From positions 62,001-126,000 of the forward strand of contig ARYC01000106.1 in assembly GCA_000711775.1 (NCBI GenBank): 64,000 nt of DNA, given 5' to 3'. The notes beneath the pieces were generated by a model, which searched no databases, was not told the DNA's origin, and was given only the letters and a program-made list of their open reading frames with translations. This document shows, one piece after another, positions 35,183-46,416 of this stretch. Source of the DNA: Oxytricha trifallax. Lineage: Eukaryota > Ciliophora > Spirotrichea > Sporadotrichida > Oxytrichidae. The first letter of the stretch is position 1. Every line of letters starts with the position of its first letter. The translations under genes were made by a program, and so were the position numbers.

Positions 35183-35605
35183 TCATTTCATTGGAATTAT
35201 TTGATTTCTAAATTTGAGGCTTTTCCAGATTTTTTTAATGGTCTCAACTGCCGATAATTTTTATTGCAATTTGGAGATTGTGTCTTAATAGATTTTATTA
35301 ATACTTTGATAATTATATAATTGCTTGTCCTCTGGTTTTTATTATAAATCTATATCAACTTTGTAACTTAATATTTCTTATAGACTTTAGAAGAAAGTAT
35401 TGATTAAATTCTTATCTTATTAAATCATTATATAGATATTATACTATATCATTTCCTCTTAAATTTCTTGGATCTTTGGAATGATTGCTGTATGATTTTG
35501 TATTAATTATCTTAATTCATAATTCAATATCTGATGTTATTGTTTGTAATAAATGAGCTGATTCATGTCATTTTTAGAAATTCTATTGCTACTTTTACTA
35601 TTCAT
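35183..35605 (-). CDS. PxK-class protein (C3), 140 aa, intact
   Basis: ATG at 35605 (MNSKSSNRISKNDMNQLIYY), TGA at 35183 (FRNQIIPMK), 423 nt. The conserved stretch VETIKKIWKSLKF precedes the tail. Gln makes up a large share of the protein. No membrane or signal segment. The foldback element was inserted about 100 bp upstream of its start. Confidence 0.8.
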
Positions 35606-35708
35606 AATTATTTTTAATATGTTTAATTTAAGTAATAGGATAAGAATTGTTGTCTTCTTATAAGTATTTACAATAAACTAAATATTCAAATGCAAATTTA
35701 GAATTGAA

Positions 35709-36345
35709 GAATTACTGGCTATGAGGTAGTATCCTCCCCCCCCCTAATGTATACTTTTCTTTTTGTAGTCTGATAGAGTTTTTGGCGCTGAGTAATAGTA
35801 GCAGATAAACATGGAATGTGCGAGCAATAGTTTTGGAGCTATGGCCTCATCAAAGTCACTTTTTATATATAAAAATCATTATAAATTTTACAAAAAATTT
35901 CAAATTTTTCACAAAATTTAATTTCTCTAAAATTAACGATTTTAGCAGTTTTTAACTATATTAACAAATTATATCTAATTTATTATAATTTTATAAAGTG
36001 AACTTTTATAGACTTTATAAAAATCTTAAATCAAAGTTATTATGATTATTAAATCACTTTATAAAATTATAATAAATTAGATATAATTTGTTAATATAGT
36101 TAAAAACTGCTAAAATCGAGAATTTTAAAGAAATTAATTTTTGTGAAAAATTTGAAATTTTTGTAAAATTTATAATGATTTTTATATATAAAAAGTGACT
36201 TTGATGAGGGCATAGCTCCAAAACTATTGCTCGCACATTCCATGTTTATCTGCTACTATTACTCAGCGCCAAAAACTCTATCAGACTACAAAAAGAAAAG
36301 TATACATTAGGGGGGGGGAGGATACTACCTCATAGCCGAATTACT
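35709..36345. mobile_element. 621-bp foldback/MITE element
   Basis: The element is 35717-36337, flanked by perfect 8-bp duplications GAATTACT. It is almost entirely palindromic, with arms of about 280 bp (GGCTATGAGGTAGTATCCTCC at the left end and its complement at the right) and a short AT-rich centre near 36020. A run of C (left) or G (right) of 9-10 bases marks each arm. No coding capacity. The 8-bp duplication and GG..CC ends would fit a non-autonomous Merlin-type element, but its repeats are not those of the Merlin copy at 14.6 kb. Unit 2 shows the empty site near 19.83 kb. Confidence 0.85.
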
Positions 36346-37698
36346 TAAATACAGAAATCAGTATTTGAACATAATCTCATTAATTAACTTATTAACTATA
36401 AATTATTAGTTAAATAAAATAATTATTTAAAAATATGAAAGAATAAATTGTAGGAATTATTATATTCTAAACAACTAAAACCTTAAGTAAAATTAATTTA
36501 AAACCTTAGTGTACTCTATCAAATATTGATCTAAATACTCATACTCAATAAAATCGAGAATTAATAATATACTTAATAATGATTGATACTTTTAATTTAA
36601 TAAACTATACTTTTAAAAGATTCAATAATCGTCAATGTATTTAAATAATAAAATAAACATATAGATTGTTGAGTGTTCAAATATTTATTGTGGATATGAA
36701 ACACCATTTTTCAATAAATGATGACTTATTAAATTAATAACATGATTTTTTAAAATTTACTTAGTATATATAATCTATTATTTTAGTACTAATAAAAAAT
36801 TATGATGGAACATTAAACGGTAGTTTTCAAATTCTTTTGATTTCTTATTCCTATATTGATTTAAAATTTTTAATAATAATTTTCCCTATAAAAATATAAT
36901 TATTATTATTATAACTAAGAACAAATCAGTTAATTTTTCATATTTTCATAATAAAATTTGAAAGATTTAAATTGATTTGTCGATTTTAAAGAGTTTAAGT
37001 GTTACTTTTTTAATTTTTAATGCTATCTTTTTATATTTATTTGAAAATAACTTTATAGAATAATCGAAATCCTAAAATGATTTAATTCATAAATTGAAAA
37101 TATTTGCAAATTCAAAAAATCAATAATACAACTGTTATTTATTTATAAATTTTACTTGGTTAATTTCTATTTTAGGAGAAAAATTTAGATGATATAAATA
37201 TTGCATTATTAAATTACTATAATACTTGAAGGAAACAATTATTTGTAATATTTTAAAATAAATTAATAACTTGTGGTAGCTTTGATGCTTAGAAATATAT
37301 TTGCAGTATAAATCTAAGCTATTAATTATTTAACTTAAGTTTACATAATTTATCATTAATATAGAATAAAATTTAAATTAATAACTTTTTTTAATTTTGC
37401 TATGAATTTATGAATATTAATAATGCTTATCTTTGAATTCAAGAATTAAATATTTAAAATTTATTAAATTTTATTATATTACAATTTCCACAGTATTTAA
37501 AGTTGCACAACATTAAATAATACTTTTAAAAATCTTTAAAATATAAAAATCAAACAGTTAAGGAGTATTATTAAATATTATCATAATTTTTTATTGAATA
37601 AATGCTTTAAATTTTGAATGCTATTTTATCAAATTAATTATAATTAATATATACCTAATTAATTATATTTAAATTAAGCAGAATAAAATTATATCATT
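36346..37698 (-). other. conserved tract J3
   Basis: Aligns with J1, J2 and J4. On the reverse strand a stretch around 37150-37330 is open (KYISKHQSYHKLLIYFKILQ), but several TGAs interrupt it further on. Start and end are not identifiable. Confidence 0.3.
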
Positions 37699-38112
37699 TC
37701 ATTTTTCAGGCTTCAGATATTTCCCTTTTAATAGTTTTAGGATTATTTAGTTGAAATATGCAGTTATTTTAGGTTTTAATTCGTGTTAAATTGTTCTTAT
37801 AATCTGTTATTTTTTAAGCAAATCTCTTTCTGTTCTAACACTTTTAAATTAGCCTAAAATCTCAAAACAACTTCTTATTAATTCTAAAATTTCACTTCCT
37901 ATTTTAAATATCTTGGGGCTAAATTAGATATCATCAAATATTATAGGACCAATGAGCTTTTCAATTTGCTTTTCTTGAAAAAAGTTATTCTTAATAATGG
38001 AATGGTGCTTTTTTACTAAAATCAACCAGATTCGTTATATCTTTTCATTTAAAGTTATCTGAAATACTTTGCTGCATATGTTAGTGCCGTCATCGATATA
38101 TAATTTAACCAT
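37699..38112 (-). CDS. MVK-family protein (D3), 137 aa, intact
   Basis: ATG at 38112, TGA at 37699, 414 nt. It starts MVKLYIDDGTNICSKVFQIT and ends LLKGKYLKPEK. The middle reads GPIIFDDIQFSPKIFKI. It is more diverged from D1/D2 than they are from each other, yet without any stop or indel. Confidence 0.8.
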
Positions 38113-38435
38113 TTTTAAAAATATAATTTATTATTTTATCAATTATATTTAAATAATGCAAAAAAATGAATATTCAAATTGCACTCATTTTCATAAAAAT
38201 AAAAAAGAATTATTTTATATAAATAAGTCAGAATTTGAAAATTAAAAATTATCTGTAGTCTTTTGTACATTGCCAAAAATTTATTACAAATTATAAAATT
38301 ATTTTTTTAACAATCTTAGCTAAGCATATTAATAAATATTTGAATAGTAAAAAAATATGAGAATATACTTTGTTATTTTAATTTAAGAAATTAAAATAAA
38401 TATGATTTAATTAAATTAACATTGAATAAATAAGT

Positions 38436-39128
38436 ATTCTTTGGTGATAAAATTATTAAATTAGAAAGTTAATTGCTAGGTGGTATTAACCACTTAGGAC
38501 TTTCTAATAGAGCTTTCTACAACACTAAGGCTTACCGAGGGCAGGTATGGGGTTGCTGGGCGCAACGCATGAGGGACCAGTCGGTGGGGTTCAATCTGTC
38601 AGCGTACACTATTCGAGTGAGCTGGATCCTAAGATTTCCCTGCATTAGATGAGTTACCTGGCTTGAGTTCAGTTTCCTAGGTAATAGGGAGCAGGATGGA
38701 GGTACGCTCTGCCTTCAAAAGTGAGAAGACGAAAACCATTGAAGCCAACGATAAGGATTTTTCTCCCACACCGGGTTAGGGTGCTGAAGCTACCACAGCG
38801 AAAGGACAGGGATTACGTTTCCCAGCAGCTGTGGGACCGGTAAGCGTTTTTCTCCATCTTCTGTCGATCTGGTTGAATCTCACGAGCTCTGTCCCTCAAA
38901 TGTCGAAAGACGTGGGGTGACATCTTGATTTTGGGATGAGACTAGGTGATAGCGAGAATGGTTTTTTCGGAGTTTTCTACTTCATGACTGCCACGTCACA
39001 GAATTGCCACGTCACCTCACTCAGATACGTCTACGTCACGACTAAGATTGATGGTTTGATTTTAGTATTAACTAGTGAATGATAAATTTATTTGATTTTA
39101 AATCATTAAACATACATTCTTTGGTGAT
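38436..39128 (+). mobile_element. SINE-like retroposon copy S1
   Basis: The element is 38449-39115 (667 bp), flanked by a perfect 13-bp duplication ATTCTTTGGTGAT (38436-38448, 39116-39128). It is GC-richer than its surroundings. The 5' part forms a hairpin (TTAGAAAG ... CTTTCTAA); then GGGGTTGCTGGG and GGTTCAATC, the latter a good match to an RNA polymerase III B box. The 3' part carries a conserved block GATACGTCTACGTCACGACTAA and an AT-rich tail. No ORF. It was inserted just beyond D3. Confidence 0.7.
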
Positions 39129-39367
39129 GATGATTAACGAGTTAAACTAAAAATTTAATATTTGACAATTCACAGAAAAATACTAAAATCAAACCATCAA
39201 TTTTAGTTGAGAAGTAGACGTGGCAATCATTAAAGTGGCAAGTCGAGTACTAGAAAAATTCCAAAAAATTACCACGCCTCCTCATTCAAAACCCCAAAAC
39301 CCCTTAATGAGGTTTATAAGTGCTTTGATTTGTAGGGAATTTGTTAGGGGTTGGGGTTATTAATTAA

Positions 39368-40474
39368 ATGCGAGACAAAAATAGCAAGCTTTTGGGGTCT
39401 ATTTATGATGAAGAATATTTAGATTTAGCGTTTAAACTGCGATATGGAGTTGATATATACAGTGAATAAATCAAACCAGTCCTAAACTATAAGTCTATTG
39501 CGCTACTCTTAAAGCGAAGTCCGTCAACTGTTCGTTCCCACTGTCTTATAGCACTATAATTAAAGAAATAGTAGCTAAATTCATAGCCTAAGAGGTAGTC
39601 AAAATTTCTATAGAAGCATTTTATTATTATTATTATTTAATGCTTTACAGATAGAAGCATATTGACTATCTTATAAATGAAAAAACTTTGAAGTATTGGG
39701 CTCGCTTCTCTTTAGACCAACGAGCTACTATGTTTCATCGTCAGTTCCCTAAGTTGAAGATCTCTGCTTAGTCTATAGCCAAAATCTATAAACGAAATGG
39801 TATCTCTTACAAAGATGTAAATCGTATCAAGAGAGTAATTGATTTCACTCTGCCATTTTGCAACAACAACTTAAATTTATATTTATAATTAAATGCAGAG
39901 AGCCTAATAGAATAATATTAAGTTTATACATGCTGACGAGGCTCTGTTTACCTTCAACACTTTCATCTAGAAATCTTGGTATAAGAGGCATAGTAATGTA
40001 GAAGTATATGACTAGAAAGTCAAGGTATAAACAATGGCAATTCTTGGAGGTATTAGCGAGGATGCTGGTTTAGAAACTTATGTTATTCATCCTCGCTCTA
40101 TTAAGACAGAGCAGTATATTAAGTTCTTAGAGCAGCTAAGAGAGAAGTACCCTGAATAAGAGATTATACTATTCGTTGATAATCTTTCTGTTCATAAGAC
40201 TAAAGAAACAAGGAAGAGTTATGAGCAACTTAGAATAACGCCAGTGTTCAACGTACCTTACAGTCCATAGTTTAATGGAATTGAGTTCTACTGGGGTATA
40301 TTAAAAGGCCATTACAAGAAACTGCTGCTATACCACTTGATGCATGACCTACCTATCGATACAGTAGACTTTATTAAAAGTTCAGCGAAGAGAGTAGATA
40401 ATTTATTGGCTTAAAAGTGTGCTAAAGAAGGGAGAGTGAATGTATATAAATAAGTTTTGTAGTTAAGTTAATGA
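39368..40474 (+). pseudogene. TBE 42-kDa transposase (copy 2), interrupted by a 41-bp insertion
   Basis: ATG at 39368 (MRDKNSKLLGSIYDEEYLDL) is in the correct N-terminal frame, showing what copy 1 lost. A 41-bp insertion at about codon 82 and one extra T near 39878 shift the frame in between; a TGA appears in the shifted part. The catalytic regions IHADEALF, LFVDNLSVHK and PQFNGIEFYWGIL are otherwise intact to TGA at 40472. Confidence 0.9.
39610..39660. repeat. 41-bp insertion bounded by a 10-bp direct repeat
   Basis: ATAGAAGCAT occurs at 39610-39619 and again at 39651-39660, with TTTTATTATTATTATTATTTA-type sequence between. Copy 1 has a single ATAGAAGCAT here. Removing one repeat plus the intervening bases restores the copy-1 arrangement locally. 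It resembles a short IES with a 10-bp pointer, but a slippage duplication around the TTA repeat is also possible. Confidence 0.5.
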
Positions 40475-40483
40475 ATATATAAG

Positions 40484-41044
40484 TCACATTTAAAATTCTT
40501 TAGAGGGAGCTGGCTTCTCTTTCTTTTCTTCTACTTCTTGCTTCCCTCCTCCTAAGTTTCTTCTCTTGCTGCCAGCTCCAGCATCTATGTTCATTGACTC
40601 TGGAGGCTAAATATTTGAATAAAGTCTCTTGCTAACTTCATACTTTGTCTGCGACTTTCGCTCTCTGTGAAGCTTGCTCTATTCCTTCATCAAGAAGATT
40701 CCAGTTCCAGATTTTTCTAAAGAGTTAAGCTACAAATCTTACTAGAAATATTAGGGTGCTTCTGCAGCTCTGATAGCCACCTCTCACTTTTCTTGATCAA
40801 TCTCTGCAAACTTTACATCTTAAGTTTTCAAAGCTTTCTTCTCTTCGCAGAGTATTGCTCTTAGAAATGAAATTTTAGTACCTTCCTTCGTTGGCAGGAA
40901 CAAACCAACTACATAATCAAGATTAGTTACTATGAGTTCATTACCTTGCTGCACCAGGTAGCGATGCAAATCCTCCTTGCTTCTAAATCTTTGAATCAAT
41001 TCTTGTGCTTGCACTCTTTTCATTACATCATTCATTGACTCCAT
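40484..41044 (-). pseudogene. TBE 22-kDa gene with internal deletion (copy 2)
   Basis: ATG at 41044 (MESMNDVMKRVQAQELIQRF), open through KALKT-Gln-DVKFAEI, then a 227-bp deletion relative to copy 1 puts the rest out of frame with an early TGA. Downstream, the 26-nt intron-like segment and the Lys/Glu-rich C-terminal region are present and match copy 1 (stop at 40484). Confidence 0.85.
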
Positions 41045-41625
41045 CTTGTTTACAGATCTAAAAAATGATATTCAAATTTAAATTTATTGATTTCAATTAT
41101 ATACCTCTGTAAAAATTACTATAAAATATGGGCATCCTATAGGAGGTTTACCTCTTTGAAGGATGTGGAGAAGGTTTTGAGAACTGGTTTCAAACTTGAG
41201 AGATTGATATCAATTTCTACTGTTATAGTTCCATATTTTTAAATTTAAATTGGTACGTACTTAATTAGGAGCAGCTCCTGAAATGCTAGTACTTAATTAG
41301 GAGCACCCTAATTTTAATCATAAAATCACAAAATACCTCCTAAAGCAGTACGTACTTAATTAGGTGCATTTCCTAAATCGGTACGTACTATAATCAACTT
41401 ATTATTGAAAGTAAAAATGGTTACTTCCTCACCCATATTTAGAGCTGGATCGTCTCTTAACACTCATATTTCTTCTCTAGTACTCAAAGAAACTCCTTTG
41501 AAACTTTTAGACTTGCAAAGCTCATATAAGCTCTCAGTTATAGAGCCAGTTTTATAATTTTGAATTCAAATTTAAATATGAGTGCTAACATTTTAATAAA
41601 AACAACAGCACTTCCATCAAACTAA

Positions 41626-43026
41626 ATGAGACTTACCTTTGGCAGCAATAAAAAGTGTGATAGCTGTGAGATGAACTCTTATAAAGAACAACCAGAGCTA
41701 TCACTTGAGGTCTCTGTTATTAAAATAGAAATTAATAATAGAAAATTAATGGCAAACAAGTGTGTCGGAGACAGAGAGGAGGAGAAAGTTAGAAATGAAG
41801 TTTCTATGTAAGCAGAGGAAGTTGAAGTATATTTTTGTGAGAAGTGTGAAAGAGACTTCACTCATAAATCTAGCTGGTACAGGCATATGAAGGTCCATAA
41901 GGAAGCTAAGCCTACTGTTTACTTAAAGCATGACAAAGTTGATGGAAAGTATGATTGCTTTGAGTGCCATAAGCAGTACTCTCATACAAGAGATTTAAAG
42001 AAGCATCTTTTAAAAGCCCACAAGAAAGAGATAGAAGTTGAAGATTAAGACACTCAACTGAAGTTGCTCAACAAAAGAAAAGCAAGGGAACCTCTTTAAG
42101 CTGCTGAGCTTTAACAAGCAAGCGAATCAGAGTATGTGAGGATTGTACGCAACCTCTTAGCATCAGAGGTCACTAAAATCATGATTAAAATTTAATACAA
42201 GAAAATTCCAGTACTAGCATAGGTTGATTTAGATACTTCTCTCTAAAGCTACCTAATTCTAGAGGACTCCTATGACAAGAAAGTTATTAAGGATCATCAG
42301 TATGCTTACAAGGTATATCCTTTCAACTATCTCCTTAGTGATGATAAATATTAAATGGAGTTTACTAATGAGTATTAAGTACTCACTCAGGCTAAGTTTA
42401 AAGAGTGCAAATACTTAATAAAGCTAGATGCTGTTCTCCTAGCCAAAGATCATGTGGTTTTTCAGACTACCACTCTTTGAAATGACACTCAGAGATTTCA
42501 TGTCTGATCAAAGAAATCATAGATAGCTTGCATTAATAGCAACCTAAGCTATTCAAGGTATCAAAGAACTTCATAAGTTAGGCTTTGTTCACAGGGATCT
42601 CAAGCCTGAGAATATAATGTTGAACTTTTCATCCGTGACAGTAACAATTATTGATTTCAACAGAGCATTAAGAGCGGAAGTATCAAGGCTTGGAAGTGCT
42701 ATGGGAACTCCAGGCTATCATCCAGAAAGAGAAGACTGGAGAGATGGTGACTTTCAATGGGATGTGTGGGCTATGGCAGCAATTATCATAGAGTGCGATA
42801 TGCTGCGCAATGAATACTACTCTACAAGGTGCGAGAAGGATGCAAAACAAAGAATAAAGCAATTTATTGACAAAACAAGAGTATCTCAATCAATGAAACA
42901 AATGGCAGAGTCAATAATAATAAAACCAAACTAAGATCAGACATATCAATAGAGCAGATAGAGTTGTGGTTAAGTAAGATAAACTTCAGGCCTCTCCCAC
43001 ATGATCCAAAAGTGCATTTTGAGTGA
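41626..43026 (+). pseudogene. TBE 57-kDa zinc-finger/kinase-like protein (copy 2), two frameshifts
   Basis: ATG at 41626. Open for about 275 codons with two C2H2 fingers: CEKCERDFTHKSSWYRHMKVH (first Cys at residue 71) and CFECHKQYSHTRDLKKH (residue 111). One extra T near 42458 shifts the frame before the kinase core, which is then open as GFVHRDLKPENIMLNF, IIDFNRAL, GTPGYHPE and QWDVWAMAAIIIE. A -1 change near 42932 precedes the common end PHDPKVHFE (TGA 43024). The catalytic HRD-K-N is kept, but DFG is DFN. It is the better preserved of the two copies. Confidence 0.85.
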
Positions 43027-43680
43027 TTAAATTAAATACATTTACAATAAATTTCACATTAAAACCTATTAATAACCCCAACCCCTAACAAATTCCCTTC
43101 AAATCAAAGCACTTATAAACCTCATTAAGGGGTTTTGGGGTTTTGATTCTACTTCGCCTTGTACCGAAATGTTTACGAGATAAGATCCTAGCTTTTAACA
43201 AGGAGTATCTCCCTCAGAGCTCATTGAGATCTGCTTCTGTAAAAAATTAAAGGGAGGACTGGAGAGAAAACTTTTACCAGGTTCCACCGCTGTTGTGATG
43301 ATAGTCTCTGTCCTTTCGCTGTGGTAGCCTCATTAGCCCGACCTGGTTTAGGAAGAAAATCATTATCGTTGGCTTCTATGGTTCTCATCGTCTCACTTTT
43401 GAAAGCTGAGTACCACTTTCATCCTGCTCCCTATTACCTAGTAAGCTGAACTCAATCCAAGCAGCTCATCTATGCAGAGAAATCCTTAGAGTGCAGTCAA
43501 CTCGTAGAGTTTAGGAACTGACAGAATGAACCCCGCCGACTGGCCCCTAATGCGGTGAACCCAGCAACCCCATGCCTACCCTCAGTAGGCCTTAGTGTAG
43601 TAGAAAGTTCTATTAGAAAATCTCGAGTATCGGGCCCTTGTGGGTAACTCTATCCTTATAACTTTCTAATTTAATAATTT

Positions 43681-44886
43681 ATTTTTATTCCCTTTCAAAC
43701 ATTAAACACTAAATAAAACGAAAATTTTTAAAATTTTAAGCTCTGAAGTTTTTAGTTGAACTCAATTAGAAATTTTGTTTTTTATTCATCAGTATTTTTT
43801 CTTTTAAGTAATAAAATGTTCATAATATAATAGAAAATCTAACAATAAATCAAAAATTATTGTGAATTTTAAAAATAATAGTCAATGTCGTCAATAGATA
43901 AAATAATTAGTAATATAAATAAAAAATAATCATACATGCTGTTGAGCATTAATTTATTATTTAATTAATTTTGTGAAAAAATAGCTCTTTAAAATCGATA
44001 CATGATAAACTATTTGATTAAACAAAGTTAAGATATCAACGACATCATTAAAGTCTATTTTTGAAAATACTAATAAAAATACTATGATGCTTAATTTAAC
44101 AAAATTCTAATCTTTTTTGATTTTCCTTACTCCATAGATAATGTTTAATTTTTTTAATATTATTTATATTTATCAAAAATAATATTAATTATTAAAGAAT
44201 TATGTTTAAGACCATATTTTTTCATTTTCCAAACTTCTTTAATGCTTGAAAAATTTAATAGATTAATAATTATTATTAAATTGAGTATGTAGTATTTGAA
44301 ATTATTGAATGTAACATAAATACATTTATTTCAAAATGTTCTTTATCATTAAATTTATTTTATTATTAATTATCAAGAAATTAATTATGTAATTATTGAT
44401 TATTTATGAATGTTTATTAACTTTTTTTGTAACAATGAGAATTAAATTGTTTAATAAACTTAAATACACTAATTAAATAAATCCCTAAGGAATTAATATT
44501 TTTGAATATATTTTAATATTCGTAATAGCTTGAATACTTTAAAATATATGCTAAAAATATTTTAGATAAATGTTTAATAGTTTAAATTTAAATAATTAAT
44601 CATTAATTTAGAGTAAAAGTTTAAAGTAACATTAAAGTATAAATTTTTAACTAATTTATGAAGATTGTAAAATTCTAATCTTTAAATTGAGGAATTGAAT
44701 ATTTATTAAATTTTTAAAGATAAATATTTTAGAAATTAACTACGATTCAATATAATTCAATATAATTAAACTCATTATAATAATTAACTTAAAATTTTGA
44801 ATATTATCTAAATTTTTATAATAAATTAAAATACAATATTTTCTAAATTATTTAATTAAAACTAAACAAATTACAATTAAATCATA
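43681..44886 (-). other. conserved tract J4 (start of partial unit 4)
   Basis: Sequence resembling the J tracts, directly before D4. Its left border coincides with the outer end of retroposon S2, so the unit-3/unit-4 junction lies in the retroposon complex. No intact frame was found. Confidence 0.3.
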
Positions 44887-45299
44887 TCATTTTTCAGGCT
44901 TCAGATATTTACCATTAATTGATTTAAACATTATTTGGTTTAAATAATCAATTGTTTAATTATTTATTTTGTGTTGAAGTGTTTTAATCATGTTTCTATT
45001 GTTAAGCAGATCTTTTTCTGTTTTAGAACACTTGAATTGTTTTAGAAGCTCAAAGAAGCTTAGATTTAATAAGTTAATATTACTAAATAATTTAAATATT
45101 TTTGGGCTAAATTTAATATCAAAAAAGTTTTAGGTCCTATAAGCTATTCAATTTGTTCTTTAAAAGAGATATAACTCAAAGATATGGAAAAATATTATCT
45201 GAATAAAATTTTCCCGATCCGTTTTTTCTTTTCAATTAAAGTGATCTTAAATATTTAGCCACATAAGTTAACGCCATCATTAATCGATGCTTTTACCAT
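44887..45299 (-). pseudogene. MVK-family gene with a 1-nt deletion (D4)
   Basis: ATG at 45299 (MVKASINDGVNLCGQIFKIT) to KYLKPEK-TGA at 44887. The total is 413 nt, one short of D1-D3. The frame breaks in the T-run of GPKTFF near 45126; both sides are otherwise open and aligned. A recent loss or a sequencing error in the homopolymer are both possible. Confidence 0.7.
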
Positions 45300-45609
45300 T
45301 TTTTTAATAATATATAATTAATAAAATATTAGAGTATTTAAATGAAGTACCAAAAATGAATATTCAAATTAAATACATAATAAAGACAATAATTAGAATA
45401 ATTTCCTATTGAGACTTTAAATTTTAATGACTAGATATTAATTGTTAATTGGTGTAAAATATAAAAGTATGAAACAATATAATAATACATAAAAGAAAAA
45501 GAAATTATTAGAGTTAAAAATATTGAATTATTTTCATTAATAAAATTTAAATAAAACAATTATTTTATTAAATTAATTTTGAATAATTTAGTATTCTTAG
45601 ACTAATTTT

Positions 45610-45870
45610 TGTAATAACTCTCAATTATTTGGAAGAATATTATTTCTAAGTTTTTTAGGTAATTCCCAAATCACTTCTCAATACTTTTATAATTTTAATG
45701 AAATTTAATTTAAAAACAATTACTTCTCTTCATAAATTAAAAATAGAAATTCTCACAAAATTTATTTCTTTTTAATAAATGTTAAAAATCTATAATTTTA
45801 ATTATTAATTCATCAATAATATTTAATATTTAATGTCTTATTAGAATTATATATTAAGAGAATTTTTGAT
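45610..45870 (-). pseudogene. decayed copy E4
   Basis: Matches E1/E2 over the C-terminal portion (for example the stretch encoding ...FFQII... near 45620). No start or intact frame. It shows that partial unit 4 continues past D4. Beyond it, to 46416, I see only AT-rich sequence. Confidence 0.35.
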
Positions 45871-46416
45871 AAAATTAGATTGAAAATGCAAAATTATGCA
45901 TTTTATTTTTATGGATTTTATTTATATAATTGATATATAAGAAGTCCGTGATGAAAGGCTCAAGTAATTCATTTTATTCACTAATTCTTTAATTATAAAT
46001 TTAAATTATTTAATTTTAATAATTTTAATTGATTCGATCATTTTATTCACATTAAGTTATGTTTATATAATTTTTTTTCCATTATAATATTTTTAAAATC
46101 TTTTGTAAATTATTTTTTTTATCACACTGTATTCTTGCTAATTTATTATTTTTTTCATGTAAACTTTAAATTGACTAATAAAATCAAAATAATTAAAAAC
46201 ATGTTTAATTAAATAAAATAATATCTTTCAGCAAAACTTTGATTAAAAGTTATATAAAAATAAATATAGTTTAGTAATATTTTAAAAAAGATGCAGATGC
46301 TCAAACTAGAAATTTATTTATTTTTATTATAAGAACATGAATTTTTTCAATTATTAATCTTTAAATTATAATCTAATTATTTTTATTGCCTTAGAACTCT
46401 AGTAATATAAATTCTT

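Larger units (their letters stand above)
32185..38435. repeat. tandem cassette unit 3 (partial)
   Basis: X3, A3, B3, C3, J3 and D3 in the standard order, with the 621-bp foldback inserted after C3. The cassette stops about 330 bp beyond D3, exactly where a SINE-like retroposon begins. What follows that complex is another J-D-E segment rather than E-F-G-H-I. Confidence 0.7.
39284..43148. mobile_element. TBE1: TBE transposon, copy 2 (3859 bp)
   Basis: The element is 39287-43145 with ATT duplications (39284-39286, 43146-43148). Inverted repeats and gene order are as in copy 1. Relative to copy 1 it lacks about 227 bp in the 22-kDa gene and has a 41-bp insertion in the transposase gene. All three genes are damaged, so it depends on other copies. 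Confidence 0.95.
39129..43680 (-). mobile_element. SINE-like retroposon copy S2, split by TBE copy 2
   Basis: Same element in reverse orientation: its 3' part is 39129-39286 and its 5' part 43149-43680. Across the TBE insertion the order matches the uninterrupted S3 copy (47.3-47.9 kb). S1 and S2 meet tail to tail at 39115-39129, and their outer ends carry AATTATTAAATTAGAAAGTT as an inverted repeat. No clear duplication flanks S2 itself. Confidence 0.65.

Noticed and set aside
36054-36236. 60-codon minus-strand frame
   Set aside because: It is part of one arm of the 621-bp foldback and has no independent support.
38520-38860. GC-rich block as an rRNA, SRP or other structural RNA gene
   Set aside because: It recurs three times with target duplications, in both orientations and once 5'-truncated, which fits a retroposon; I recognise no rRNA or SRP core.
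41679-41861. Minus-strand frame opposite the 57-kDa gene (also 42683-42889)
   Set aside because: Antisense shadows of the TBE zinc-finger/kinase gene.
38448-43680. One large transposon with 38448-43680 as its ends (inverted AATTATTAAATTAGAAAGTT)
   Set aside because: The inverted ends are explained by two retroposon copies in opposite orientation, each with its own structure, and S1 has its own 13-bp duplication.
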